A stretch of DNA of 55,476 bases from an uncultured Collinsella sp. (GTDB lineage: Bacteria; Actinomycetota; Coriobacteriia; Coriobacteriales; Coriobacteriaceae). A program made the translations under genes and the position numbers. A model generated the notes under the pieces. That model had not been told where the DNA came from, searched no databases, and worked only from the letters and a program-made list of their open reading frames with translations. Where the stretch lies: contig UPXY01000014.1 in the NCBI GenBank assembly GCA_900538305.1, positions 1 through 55,476 of the forward strand. Direction: 5' to 3'. This document shows positions 1 to 7,910 of the stretch, piece by piece (within the stretch, counting starts at the first letter, position 1; each line of letters starts with the position of its first letter).

Positions 1-23
1 CGCACGAGAGCTTCGCCCCCGAG

Positions 24-37
24 CTGCGGAATCGCTC
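24..37. repeat. 14-base motif CTGCGGAATCGCTC, copy 1 of 3
   Basis: The same 14 bases recur at 48706-48719 and 48808-48821 in the noncoding DNA behind the opp operon. Each copy sits in GC-rich palindromic noncoding sequence. No function is assigned. Confidence 0.45.
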
Positions 38-122
38 AGCGGAACGCAGGGCGACCGGCCGGGAGAGACGCCGTTGACCGGTTCATCCCCGTTCAAAAGC
101 ACATGGTTTCCAGCGTTGGTTG

Positions 123-357
123 GCGGGTGAGAATCTGAGTTTGGGATGGGATTTCTTATGTGTGCGGCCTCCCGATTCTCTGATTGCGTCAAGTGAACAG
201 TTTTCGGAGGGTTGGCAAAGTAGCGCGAACATTCCCAATCCTTGTACCTGCCGTTTCATCCGGTGAAATTGTCCGGATACTTCGGCGACACCGTAAAAAC
301 TGTTCACTTGGCGCGATTTGGGGAGAACCTGGGTCCAGGACTCAGGTTCTCACTCGC
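123..357. repeat. 235-bp imperfect palindrome downstream of the first gene
   Basis: This is noncoding DNA beyond the 3' end of the minus-strand flavoprotein gene. An inner dyad pairs AAGTGAACAGTTTT (191-204) with its exact complement at 296-309, and extends to about 22 bp with two G-U type differences (183-204 with 296-317). An outer dyad pairs 123-140 with 340-357 (two mismatches). The left arm carries about 20 extra bases. It looks like a MITE or REP-doublet-like element or a folded 3' region. The only ORFs here are short and unconvincing. Confidence 0.6.
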
Positions 358-384
358 AAGGCGATGGCTCTCGTTCCACGTGGC

Positions 385-2046
385 CTATCGATTCGAAAGC
401 TCTTCCAGTACCGCCTCGGCGCAGCGAATGCCGTCGGTGGCGGCGCTCATGATGCCGCCCGCGTAGCCTGCGCCCTCGCCGCAGGGGTACAACCCGGGTG
501 CATCGATTGCGCGACACATGCGGTCGCGAACGACCGTCACCGGCGAGCTCGAGCGAGATTCCACGCCCGTGAGCACCGCATCGGCGGCATCGAATCCCTT
601 GAGCTTGCGACCCAGCAGGGGAATGCCGGCGCGAAGCGCTTTTATGATGTACGCGGGCAGGGCGTCATCGAGCGCCGTCCAGGTGACGCCGAGCGGATAG
701 GTGGGGGCGACCGCGCCGGCGCCCGTGCTTGCGCGGGTGCCTAAGAAATCGGCGACGCGTTGCGCGGGAGCCCGATACGCTCCACCACCGAGCGCGAAGG
801 CGCGGCGCTCACATGTGCACTGAAGCTCGATACCCGCAAGGGGGCTCTCGCCGGGCAGGTCTTCAGGCGTGACGTTCACGAGCAGCGCCGAGTTCGCGTT
901 CTTGCCCGCGCGCGCATGCAGGCTCGCGCCGTTCGTCACCACACCGCCCGGTTCAGACGCCGCTGCGACGACTTCTCCGCCAGGGCACATGCAGAACGTG
1001 AAGAGGCTGCGGTCACCCAGATGGGCGACGAGCTTGTACGGTGCGGCGCCGAGTGCGGGATTATCGGCGAAGCGCCCGTACTGTGCCGCATCGATTGATG
1101 CTTGTAGGTGCTCGATGCGCACGCCCATGGCAAACGTCTTGCGGGCGAGCTCGAAGCCGCGTTGCTCGAGAAGCTCGAACACATCGCGCGCCGAGTGTCC
1201 GCAGGCAAGGATGAGCTGCTCGCAGGGGATGCGCTCCTCGCGGACAACGCCATCTGCGGTGCGGCTCTCGACGGTGATACCGCGAATGTCTCCGCCGCGC
1301 GGTCGCGAGCGCTTAATATCGATGAGACGCGTGCGGAAGCGCACCTCGCCACCGAGTTCGCGGATGCGGGTGACGAGATGCTCCACAACGACGGGAAGGA
1401 TGTCCGAGCCTACGTGCGGCATGGCGTCCCAGAGGATCTCGCGCGGGGCGCCGGCAGCGACGAGCGCCTCGAGGATGCGGCGATGTGCGGGGTTCTTCGT
1501 GCCGGTTGTGAGCTTGCCGTCCGAGAAAGTTCCCGCACCGCCCAAGCCGAACTGGATATTGCTTTCGGGGTCAAGCTCGGCGGTTCTGTAGAAGCGCTCG
1601 ATCGCCCGACTCCTGCGCTGGGCGTCATCCCCGCGTTCGATGAGGAGCGGTTCGGCACCCGCCTCGGCGAGCACGAGGGCGGCGAAGAGGCCTGCGCAGC
1701 CAGCGCCCACGATCACGGGGCGCGGCGCGGGAGCGCGGAGAAGCTTCTCGGGTGCAGGGGCGGTACGTTCCTGCACAATGCGGACGCGCCGACGTTCTCG
1801 TTCGGGCACGCACGCGACGAGCTCTTCCTCATCGAGCTCGTCGCAGAGGTGAATGCGGATAGTGAGTACGAGGTGGACGTCGCTTTTCCGTCGAGCGTCG
1901 ATGGAGCGGCGCCTGAGCTCGATTCTCTCAAGCAGATGCGGAAGACAGCCAAAGAGCTTGATGGCCTCAGCGAGGCCGAGCGCAAGACAGCGCTGTTCGG
2001 TCGAACCTTGTGCGAGCGAGGCGCGGATGTCGGAGATCTCGATCAT
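385..2046 (-). CDS. FAD-dependent oxidoreductase (COG2509-like)
   Basis: Predicted cytosolic flavoprotein of 553 aa. The N-terminal ~105 residues precede a Rossmann dinucleotide-binding motif GAGCAG (res ~114-119) with the acidic end of the second strand near res 137. A glycine-rich block with GGAGTFSDGKL lies near res 170-185, and the C-terminus carries GLYPCGEGAGYAGGIMSA, typical of FAD closure in this family. The reading frame is open further upstream, but the start at 2046 is preferred because its ATG overlaps the TGA of the upstream flavoprotein gene (ATGA), implying translational coupling. The substrate is unknown; the family is annotated only as an NAD(P)/FAD-dependent dehydrogenase. 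Confidence 0.85.
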   Translation of the reverse strand: MIEISDIRASLAQGSTEQRCLALGLAEAIKLFGCLPHLLERIELRRRSIDARRKSDVHLVLTIRIHLCDELDEEELVACVPERERRRVRIVQERTAPAPEKLLRAPAPRPVIVGAGCAGLFAALVLAEAGAEPLLIERGDDAQRRSRAIERFYRTAELDPESNIQFGLGGAGTFSDGKLTTGTKNPAHRRILEALVAAGAPREILWDAMPHVGSDILPVVVEHLVTRIRELGGEVRFRTRLIDIKRSRPRGGDIRGITVESRTADGVVREERIPCEQLILACGHSARDVFELLEQRGFELARKTFAMGVRIEHLQASIDAAQYGRFADNPALGAAPYKLVAHLGDRSLFTFCMCPGGEVVAAASEPGGVVTNGASLHARAGKNANSALLVNVTPEDLPGESPLAGIELQCTCERRAFALGGGAYRAPAQRVADFLGTRASTGAGAVAPTYPLGVTWTALDDALPAYIIKALRAGIPLLGRKLKGFDAADAVLTGVESRSSSPVTVVRDRMCRAIDAPGLYPCGEGAGYAGGIMSAATDGIRCAEAVLEELSNR

Positions 2047-3341
2047 GAGGCCACCTCGCGTGCTGCCGCGGCGCCGGCGCGAAGTCCGGAAAGCCATGCC
2101 CAGGCAAGGTTGAAGCCGCCGCAATCGGCATCCATGTCGAGCGCCTCGCCGCAGGCGAAGAGCGTCCCGCCGGAGCCGCATCTCAGTCGGAGTGTTTCGG
2201 TGTCCACGATAGAAAACGGGATGCCGCCGCAGCGCACCTGCGCAGCCTTCGTTTCCGTCACGCCGCGCACCCGAAATGCGAGACGCTTCGCGGCGCGAGC
2301 TGCTTTGCCCGTGCTTCCCTCCCCGGCCAGGGCGACGATGCGCCCGAGTGCGGGTGCGAGCACACCGTCGAACCAATGCGCGCTCTTGCGCTCGAGCCTG
2401 CCCACGATTTGCGTCCGAGCACGGAGCTTCTCGCGCAGATCGTCTTCGGACAGCGTAGGGAAGAGGTCGACCTCGATGATATCGTTGCGTTCGATGCGGC
2501 GAGAGAGGTTGAAGGCGGCGATGCCCGAGAGCCCGTAGGCGCGGAAAAGCACCTCGCCGTCTTCGCTCCAAAGCGGTGTGTCGTTACGAACGAGCGTGAG
2601 GCGTACGTCCGCCCGCACGCCGTCGAGGCGGGCGAGCGCGTCGGGTTCCAATCTGGCCTCTCCGCTTGCGGGCTGGCAGGCGATGGGGCAGAGCACCGGT
2701 TGCTCATCCAGGTGAGGAAGGTCGAAGATTTGGCAGATCGCTTCCGAGGCGCCGCCCGGCGCGAGCACGACGGCGCGCGCCTGGAGGAGCGTGGCATGCA
2801 TGGGTGCCTGCGCGAGCGCGCGTCGAAGCGCTCGAAGGCGGGCGTGCTCGTCGCGCGCCCGGGGCGCATGGAGTGCTGCGGCGGGGGCAAGCGTTTCGAG
2901 TTTCCACAGCCCGTCTTCCGCATTCCAGGCGGCGTGTATGAGTCGGTGCGCGCAGAGCTTCGCCACGCCGGCACGCTCACAGGCGGCAAGAAGCGCGTCG
3001 CGCACGGATTCCGCGCGCTTGCTCATGGGGTAGAGCCTGCCCTCGTCGCTCGTCGTCCAGATGCCGATGCTGTCGAACCACGCGGCGAGCGCCTCTTCCG
3101 GATGCTCGCCCAAAACGGCGCGCGCTATGACGGGATGGCGATAGCGGGCGGGGCGCAGGCGCTCGTTCGAGAGGTTGCACCGCCCGTTGCCGGTGGCGAG
3201 GATGGGCAGGCCGCAGTCGACGTCGCATTCGACGATCGCCGTGCGCGCGCCTGCGCGGGCAGACGTAAGGGCAGCGGCGAGGCCGGATGCCCCGCCGCCG
3301 ATCACGATCACATCGTAGGTTGCCGGTGCTGTACGCGCCAT
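2043..3341 (-). CDS. NAD(P)/FAD-dependent oxidoreductase, YhiN/HI0933 (BaiN-like) family
   Basis: Flavoprotein of 432 aa. A Rossmann FAD motif (VIVIGGGASG, res 11-20) is followed by the family signature ATGNGRCNLSN (res ~49-59), and the C-terminus has FACGEALDMDADCGGFNLAWAW. Length and motif order fit the HI0933 family. One member, BaiN, has been reported in bile-acid dehydroxylation, but the specific substrate here cannot be read from sequence. It is first in an overlapping two-gene unit with the COG2509-type flavoprotein. The gene starts 34 bp from the 3' end of the Mrp ATPase gene, so one operon is likely. Confidence 0.88.
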   Translation of the reverse strand: MARTAPATYDVIVIGGGASGLAAALTSARAGARTAIVECDVDCGLPILATGNGRCNLSNERLRPARYRHPVIARAVLGEHPEEALAAWFDSIGIWTTSDEGRLYPMSKRAESVRDALLAACERAGVAKLCAHRLIHAAWNAEDGLWKLETLAPAAALHAPRARDEHARLRALRRALAQAPMHATLLQARAVVLAPGGASEAICQIFDLPHLDEQPVLCPIACQPASGEARLEPDALARLDGVRADVRLTLVRNDTPLWSEDGEVLFRAYGLSGIAAFNLSRRIERNDIIEVDLFPTLSEDDLREKLRARTQIVGRLERKSAHWFDGVLAPALGRIVALAGEGSTGKAARAAKRLAFRVRGVTETKAAQVRCGGIPFSIVDTETLRLRCGSGGTLFACGEALDMDADCGGFNLAWAWLSGLRAGAAAAREVAS

Positions 3342-3375
3342 GGCCGTTCGTCTCCGCTCTTACGTGGGCGTTTCG

Positions 3376-4239
3376 TTAGGCTTCTGCATCGTCCTGGGAA
3401 GCCGTGTCCTCGGGCGCGCCCTCATGAGCGGGGATGGCCTCGCAGACGGAGGTGGCTTCGGGCAGGAAGTCCTGCGGCAGCGCTTCCTCGATGGCTCCGG
3501 CGTCGCAGGCGAGCGCGAGCGCAGGGTCGATGGGCAGACGTCCGAGCACCTTGAGGTCGTACTGCTGGGCGACCTCATCCAGCTTGCTCGTGCCGAAGAG
3601 CTCGATCTTCTTGCCGCAATCCGGGCAGGTGACGTAGCTCATGTTCTCGATGAGGCCGAGGATCGGCACGCTCATCTTCTCGGCCATGTTCACGGCTTTC
3701 GCCACGATCATGCTCACGAGGTCCTGCGGGCTCGTCACGACGACGATGCCGTCGACCGGCAGCGACTGGAACACGGTGAGCGCCACATCGCCCGTGCCGG
3801 GAGGCATGTCGACGAGCAGGTAGTCGATGGGACCCCAAGACGTGTCGCTCCAGAACTGGCGGATGGCGCCCGCGATGACAGGGCCGCGCCAGAGCACCGG
3901 GTCGGTCTCGTGCTCGAGCAGGAGGTTCGACGACATGACCTTGATGCCCGTCGAGGAGATCTCGGGCAGCAGGAGCTTGCCCAGACCGTGCGCGCGGCGC
4001 CCGCTCATACCCATCATCTTGGGGATGGAGGGGCCGGTGATGTCGGCGTCGAGGATGCCGACCGTGTGGCCGCGGCGGTTGAGCTCGACAGCGAGCGCAC
4101 CCGTGACCAGGGATTTGCCAACCCCGCCTTTGCCAGAGAGCACGGCGATGACGCGCTTCGCCTCGGAAAGGTTGTTCTCTTCGAACTGCGTGGGAGCGGT
4201 CTGGCCGCCCGCTGCGGCGGCATGTTCACAGGTAGCCAT
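3376..4239 (-). CDS. mrp: Mrp/NBP35-type Fe-S cluster carrier ATPase
   Basis: P-loop ATPase of 287 aa that in characterised relatives carries and transfers Fe-S clusters to apoproteins in the cytosol. It has the deviant Walker A SGKGGVGKS (res 35-43), the DADITGPSIPKMMG region near res 64-77, PPGTGD, and a CPDC motif in the C-terminal third that matches the cluster-binding CxxC of the family. The ORF is open upstream to 4362, but the ATG at 4239 has an AAAGGA ribosome site at good spacing and begins just before the conserved domain. Its codons ~70-83 are nearly duplicated in noncoding DNA at 11374-11415. Confidence 0.9.
   Translation of the reverse strand: MATCEHAAAAGGQTAPTQFEENNLSEAKRVIAVLSGKGGVGKSLVTGALAVELNRRGHTVGILDADITGPSIPKMMGMSGRRAHGLGKLLLPEISSTGIKVMSSNLLLEHETDPVLWRGPVIAGAIRQFWSDTSWGPIDYLLVDMPPGTGDVALTVFQSLPVDGIVVVTSPQDLVSMIVAKAVNMAEKMSVPILGLIENMSYVTCPDCGKKIELFGTSKLDEVAQQYDLKVLGRLPIDPALALACDAGAIEEALPQDFLPEATSVCEAIPAHEGAPEDTASQDDAEA
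3992..4033 (-). repeat. mrp internal segment duplicated at 11374-11415
   Basis: These 42 bases encode PSIPKMMGMSGRRA of Mrp. They recur in noncoding DNA at 11374-11415 with only two differences, both synonymous in the Mrp frame. Confidence 0.75.
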
Positions 4240-4374
4240 GGATGTCCTTTCATGCTGAACCCGGCGCGCTCGTCGGTGCCAGGTATGGGTTTCACGGCTC
4301 CATTGTACCCAGTTGGAGACAAGGGAGCCGTGACAACGATGCCCGGTTATGTTGTCATGCACGGTACCGGCGCG

Positions 4375-5532
4375 CTACCAGTCTGTTTCCAATCGGAGCC
4401 AGATCGAGGGCCACATGCCATCGATCCAGTCCTCTTCGGATTGCGTGTCGAAGGTGCACCAGATATAGGCTCCGTCGACAGAGTCCAGATCATCTGGATT
4501 GAAGAAGATGTCCTCGTACATCGTACCGGCGAGGAACGCAGTCTTGAATGCCTCGGGCAGCGCGATCTGCGCGGCGAGGCCGGGTTGCTCGAAGGAGACA
4601 TCGAGCTTGGCTACGGCAGCTTGCAGGCGCGCGAGGTCATCCTCGGCCTTCGTGAGGTTCTCTTCGAGTGAAAGCTCGGGGTTGATGTCGAGCGTATAAC
4701 TCACTTCGTACACTACGCCCTCGTTATCGACGTGCAGCCCGACGCGCGTATCGTCGTCGCCCATCTCGAAGAGATTGCCATAGATGGAGTAGCCGTTTGC
4801 ATCGTGCTCTTCGGCGCTACCGGCGCCGACTACGTAGAAACCCTCGGTTTCGAAGGTGCGCTCGATCGAGGAGAGCGTCGCGGCTGCTCGCTGCTGGTCT
4901 TCGCCCATAGCTCCCATGCGGCCAAGGTAGTGCACGCCGTAAGTGAGGGCGAGGATGGCGAGGACGCCGAGCAAGATGAGCGCGCTCACACGTTTGGGGT
5001 TGGGGAGTTCGACGCCCAGGTCGCGTGCCGTCCGCGCGGCATCCCGGGAGATGCCGGCCGTTGCTTCGGCGTAGCGCGCGACCCCGGCGGCACTGTAGCT
5101 CGCAGATGCAATGTCAGCCGCGTCGAGAACGCCGTCGGCGAGCGCGCGGCCGGCTGCGGCGACGCCTGCGGCCGCGGTAAGCGCTGCGCGCGAGGCGCCG
5201 TCTTCGTCCGCGGCTGCCTTCGCCTGCTCACGCGCCTGCTTGCGTGCCGCGGCGCGCTTCCGTTCTATGGTTTTCCACGTCGGCTTCCTCATGCCGTAGG
5301 CGGCCGAGAGGTACGCATAGCAGCAAAATACCGTCAGCGCGATCACGAGTGCGAAATAGGCGATCCAGCCGGCGAGATAGGGCGGCTGCGGGTTGTGGAA
5401 GACGAGGTCGTCGAGCATGTTCAGAAAGAGCCATTCGGCGCTGAGCGCCAAGATGATCCCAAAGCCTTTCCGTCCCAGCTTGGGCAGCAGATAGTACTTC
5501 TGGATGAGCCTGCGCTCCGCGTCGGTAAGCAT
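4375..5532 (-). CDS. unknown membrane protein, three predicted TM segments
   Basis: I do not recognise a family. The 385-aa product has hydrophobic segments at about res 24-42, 53-79 and 183-203. Between the second and third is an Ala/Arg-rich, partly helical stretch (res ~90-175). The acidic C-terminal ~180 residues after the last segment look globular and would lie on one side of the membrane. The chosen ATG at 5532 (MLTDAERRL) follows a GGGGGGT stretch; upstream extension to 5598 is unsupported. It is separated by 135 bp from mrp, and this gap shows nothing recognisable. It could be a local envelope or stress protein, but nothing identifies a function. Confidence 0.6.
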   Translation of the reverse strand: MLTDAERRLIQKYYLLPKLGRKGFGIILALSAEWLFLNMLDDLVFHNPQPPYLAGWIAYFALVIALTVFCCYAYLSAAYGMRKPTWKTIERKRAAARKQAREQAKAAADEDGASRAALTAAAGVAAAGRALADGVLDAADIASASYSAAGVARYAEATAGISRDAARTARDLGVELPNPKRVSALILLGVLAILALTYGVHYLGRMGAMGEDQQRAAATLSSIERTFETEGFYVVGAGSAEEHDANGYSIYGNLFEMGDDDTRVGLHVDNEGVVYEVSYTLDINPELSLEENLTKAEDDLARLQAAVAKLDVSFEQPGLAAQIALPEAFKTAFLAGTMYEDIFFNPDDLDSVDGAYIWCTFDTQSEEDWIDGMWPSIWLRLETDW

Positions 5533-5636
5533 ACGACCCCCCGTTTGATAGCCCGCCTTGATGGGATGCGCCGATGGCCGGCAACCCCAGCATAGCACGT
5601 CACCCCATAGGCGGGCGCACGACGAGGAAAATAGGG

Positions 5637-5683
5637 AGGGGGCTCTGTTTGAAGTTCAAGCGCAGACGCGGGGTCAGCCCCCT
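5637..5683 (-). terminator. putative terminator of the Pip operon
   Basis: AGGGGGCT (5637-5644) pairs with AGCCCCCT (5676-5683). The hairpin overlaps the stop codon of the second YhgE/Pip gene and, in the minus direction, is followed by a CCCTATTTTCC tract. The U-run is weak. Confidence 0.5.
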
Positions 5684-7910
5684 ACATCACCTGCGTCGCT
5701 TCGAGCTCGTCTTCCATCCAGGCGGTAAGGCGCATCACGGGTCGGCGCAGCACGAGGCCGAGTAAGAGCGCGGGCACGAGGTAGGCGGCCAAGAGCCCGA
5801 GCTCAATCCAGAAATCGGCGTTCCATATGCCGAACATCGCGGCTCGCATGGCGTTTTCCGCATGTACGAACGGCAACCAGCTATAGATGAGCTGGAACCC
5901 TGCGGGAAGCATCTGCTGGGGGAACGTGCCGCCCGACCCTGCGACCTGGAGCACCATGAGCACGACGGCGATCGCCTTGCCCACATCTCCGAACGAGGCG
6001 GTGAGCGCGTAAATGATGTTCACGAACACGAACGAGGCGATCCATCCCGCCAACAGGAAAAGGACGGGATGCGCGCACTGTACCTCGAGGTACAGGATGT
6101 CGCCCGCGCAGATGAGCGTCGTCTGCAGAAGCCCGGTGCCCGCGAAGAGCGCAAGTCGTCCCAGGTAGGCTTCGGTTGCGGTGCAATCGGTTTCTTTGAG
6201 CGTTTGCTCGCTCGGGCGCACGCGGACGAGCGCGGCGAGCACCACACCGCCGATCCATATCGAAAGCGTCGTGTAGAACGGCGTCATGGCGGAACCGTTG
6301 TTCTCGACGGGGAAGATCGCGGTGCGCTCGACCCGCACCGGCCGCGCCATGAAGGAGGCGAGCGAGGCGGGGCTCGCGGCAAGGATGGCGCGAACCTCTT
6401 CAAGGTCGGAGGAGGCGAGGGCGGCGTGGAGGCGCTCCTGCAGGGCATCGAGCGAATCGGCGGACGCATTGAGCTCGCGTGCTGCCGTTTCAAGTGATTG
6501 GGTGGCGCTGCCGAGCCCGTCTGCGGTCGCGTTCGTTGCGTCGTCGACGGCGGCGAGCGTCGCGGCGACATCTCCTTGCAGCGTGGCGATGGTCGCGGCG
6601 GCGTCGCGCGCCCCGTCCTCGAGTCCCGCGAGAGCTTCGCTCGCACCGTCCTCATAGGCGTCGCGTGCGGCATCGATGCCCGCCTGCGCGTCTGCTATGA
6701 GGTTGTCGAGCTTCTCGCGCGCCGTCTGTACGTTCGCTGTTCCCTGCGCGATATCTCGCGCAGTCGCCTCGAGCGCAGAAGAGAGCTCCGTGAGCTCGCT
6801 CTGTAGGTCGTTTAGGCGGTCTTCGATGCCGGTGAGCGCGGCGATCGCGGTGTGGACGGCAGCGCGGCTGGAGCTGTTTTCGGGGAGTAGCTTCTCGAGC
6901 CGCTGTGCGGCGGCGATCTGTGCCGAGAGCGACTCCGCAAGGTCGGAGAGCTGCGACGCCTGGTCGTCGACGGCGGCCTTCACGTTCGAAAGGCCGTCTG
7001 CCAAGTCGCTCGCCTGCTGCCCGGCGTCCTCGAAGGCATCGTCCACGGCGGCGGATACCGATCCCAGGTGCTCGTGTGCGTTGGCAAGGGCATCGTCGAC
7101 GGAGGTCGTTGCCTCGTCGAGCACCCCCGAGACGTCCTCCATGCCGTCCGCCGTGTTGGTGAGAGCGTTGCCCGCATCTTGCAGCGGGCCTGTCGCGGCG
7201 TCGAACGTCTCCGTGCTGCCCGCAAGAAGCGCCTGCGTCGAGGCCGTGAGCTCTGCATACGCGCGGGCGTTTTCCGCGGCGGCGCGCAGTTCGCGGGCGG
7301 CATCGCCGAGTGCGGCCTCGAGGCGCGTCGCGATGGTCGCGAGGTCTCCATCGTCGAGCGAGGAGGCGAGTTCTGTCGCCGCGGCCGTTCCGACGTCGGT
7401 CGTGGCGGCGACGAAACTCGTCTCGATATCGCGCTCCACGGCCGTTCCCGCCTTGTCCGTGACGATCTCGGCGATGGCGTTCGCTTTCTCGTTCTGCACG
7501 AAAACGACTCGCGCGCGCCGGGGGTTCGCAGAGAACGCGCTCATGAGGCAAGCGGAATAGTCCTCAGGGATGATGACGGCGGCATAATATGTGCCGGCGC
7601 GCACGCCTTCGAGCGCCTCGTCTTTTGAAGCGGGGACATAGCCGATGCTTTTCGACTGCAAGAGCTCCGCCACTACGCGCTCGCCAAGGTTGACGTGCAC
7701 GGGCACGAGCTCACCGTCGTAGCCGACGTCGGTGTTGGCGACGGCGACCTTGAGGTCGCGCGTGTTGGCGTACGGGTCCCAGCTCCCCGCGATGTTGAAC
7801 CATGCGTAGAACGAGGGAACGGCGATGATGCCGGCCATGACCACGATGGTGATGGCGTTCGCATAGGCGCGACGACCGTCGCGTCGCAGGAGGGCGAGCA
7901 TATGTTTCAT
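5682..7910 (-). CDS. YhgE/Pip family membrane protein (second of pair)
   Basis: Protein of 742 aa with the YhgE/Pip architecture: one N-terminal TM (res ~20-40, ending in PSFYAWFNIAGSWDPYANT), an extracytoplasmic region of ~500 residues dominated by Ala/Asp/Leu coiled coil, and four to five C-terminal TMs including GGTFPQQMLP. Relatives include phage-infection protein Pip and the type VII secretion accessory EsaA/YueB; in many actinobacteria the role is unknown. The start ATG at 7910 overlaps the TGA of the upstream paralogue (ATGA). Extension of the reading frame to 8849 would run antiparallel through the paralogue and is rejected. Confidence 0.85.
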   Translation of the reverse strand: MKHMLALLRRDGRRAYANAITIVVMAGIIAVPSFYAWFNIAGSWDPYANTRDLKVAVANTDVGYDGELVPVHVNLGERVVAELLQSKSIGYVPASKDEALEGVRAGTYYAAVIIPEDYSACLMSAFSANPRRARVVFVQNEKANAIAEIVTDKAGTAVERDIETSFVAATTDVGTAAATELASSLDDGDLATIATRLEAALGDAARELRAAAENARAYAELTASTQALLAGSTETFDAATGPLQDAGNALTNTADGMEDVSGVLDEATTSVDDALANAHEHLGSVSAAVDDAFEDAGQQASDLADGLSNVKAAVDDQASQLSDLAESLSAQIAAAQRLEKLLPENSSSRAAVHTAIAALTGIEDRLNDLQSELTELSSALEATARDIAQGTANVQTAREKLDNLIADAQAGIDAARDAYEDGASEALAGLEDGARDAAATIATLQGDVAATLAAVDDATNATADGLGSATQSLETAARELNASADSLDALQERLHAALASSDLEEVRAILAASPASLASFMARPVRVERTAIFPVENNGSAMTPFYTTLSIWIGGVVLAALVRVRPSEQTLKETDCTATEAYLGRLALFAGTGLLQTTLICAGDILYLEVQCAHPVLFLLAGWIASFVFVNIIYALTASFGDVGKAIAVVLMVLQVAGSGGTFPQQMLPAGFQLIYSWLPFVHAENAMRAAMFGIWNADFWIELGLLAAYLVPALLLGLVLRRPVMRLTAWMEDELEATQVM

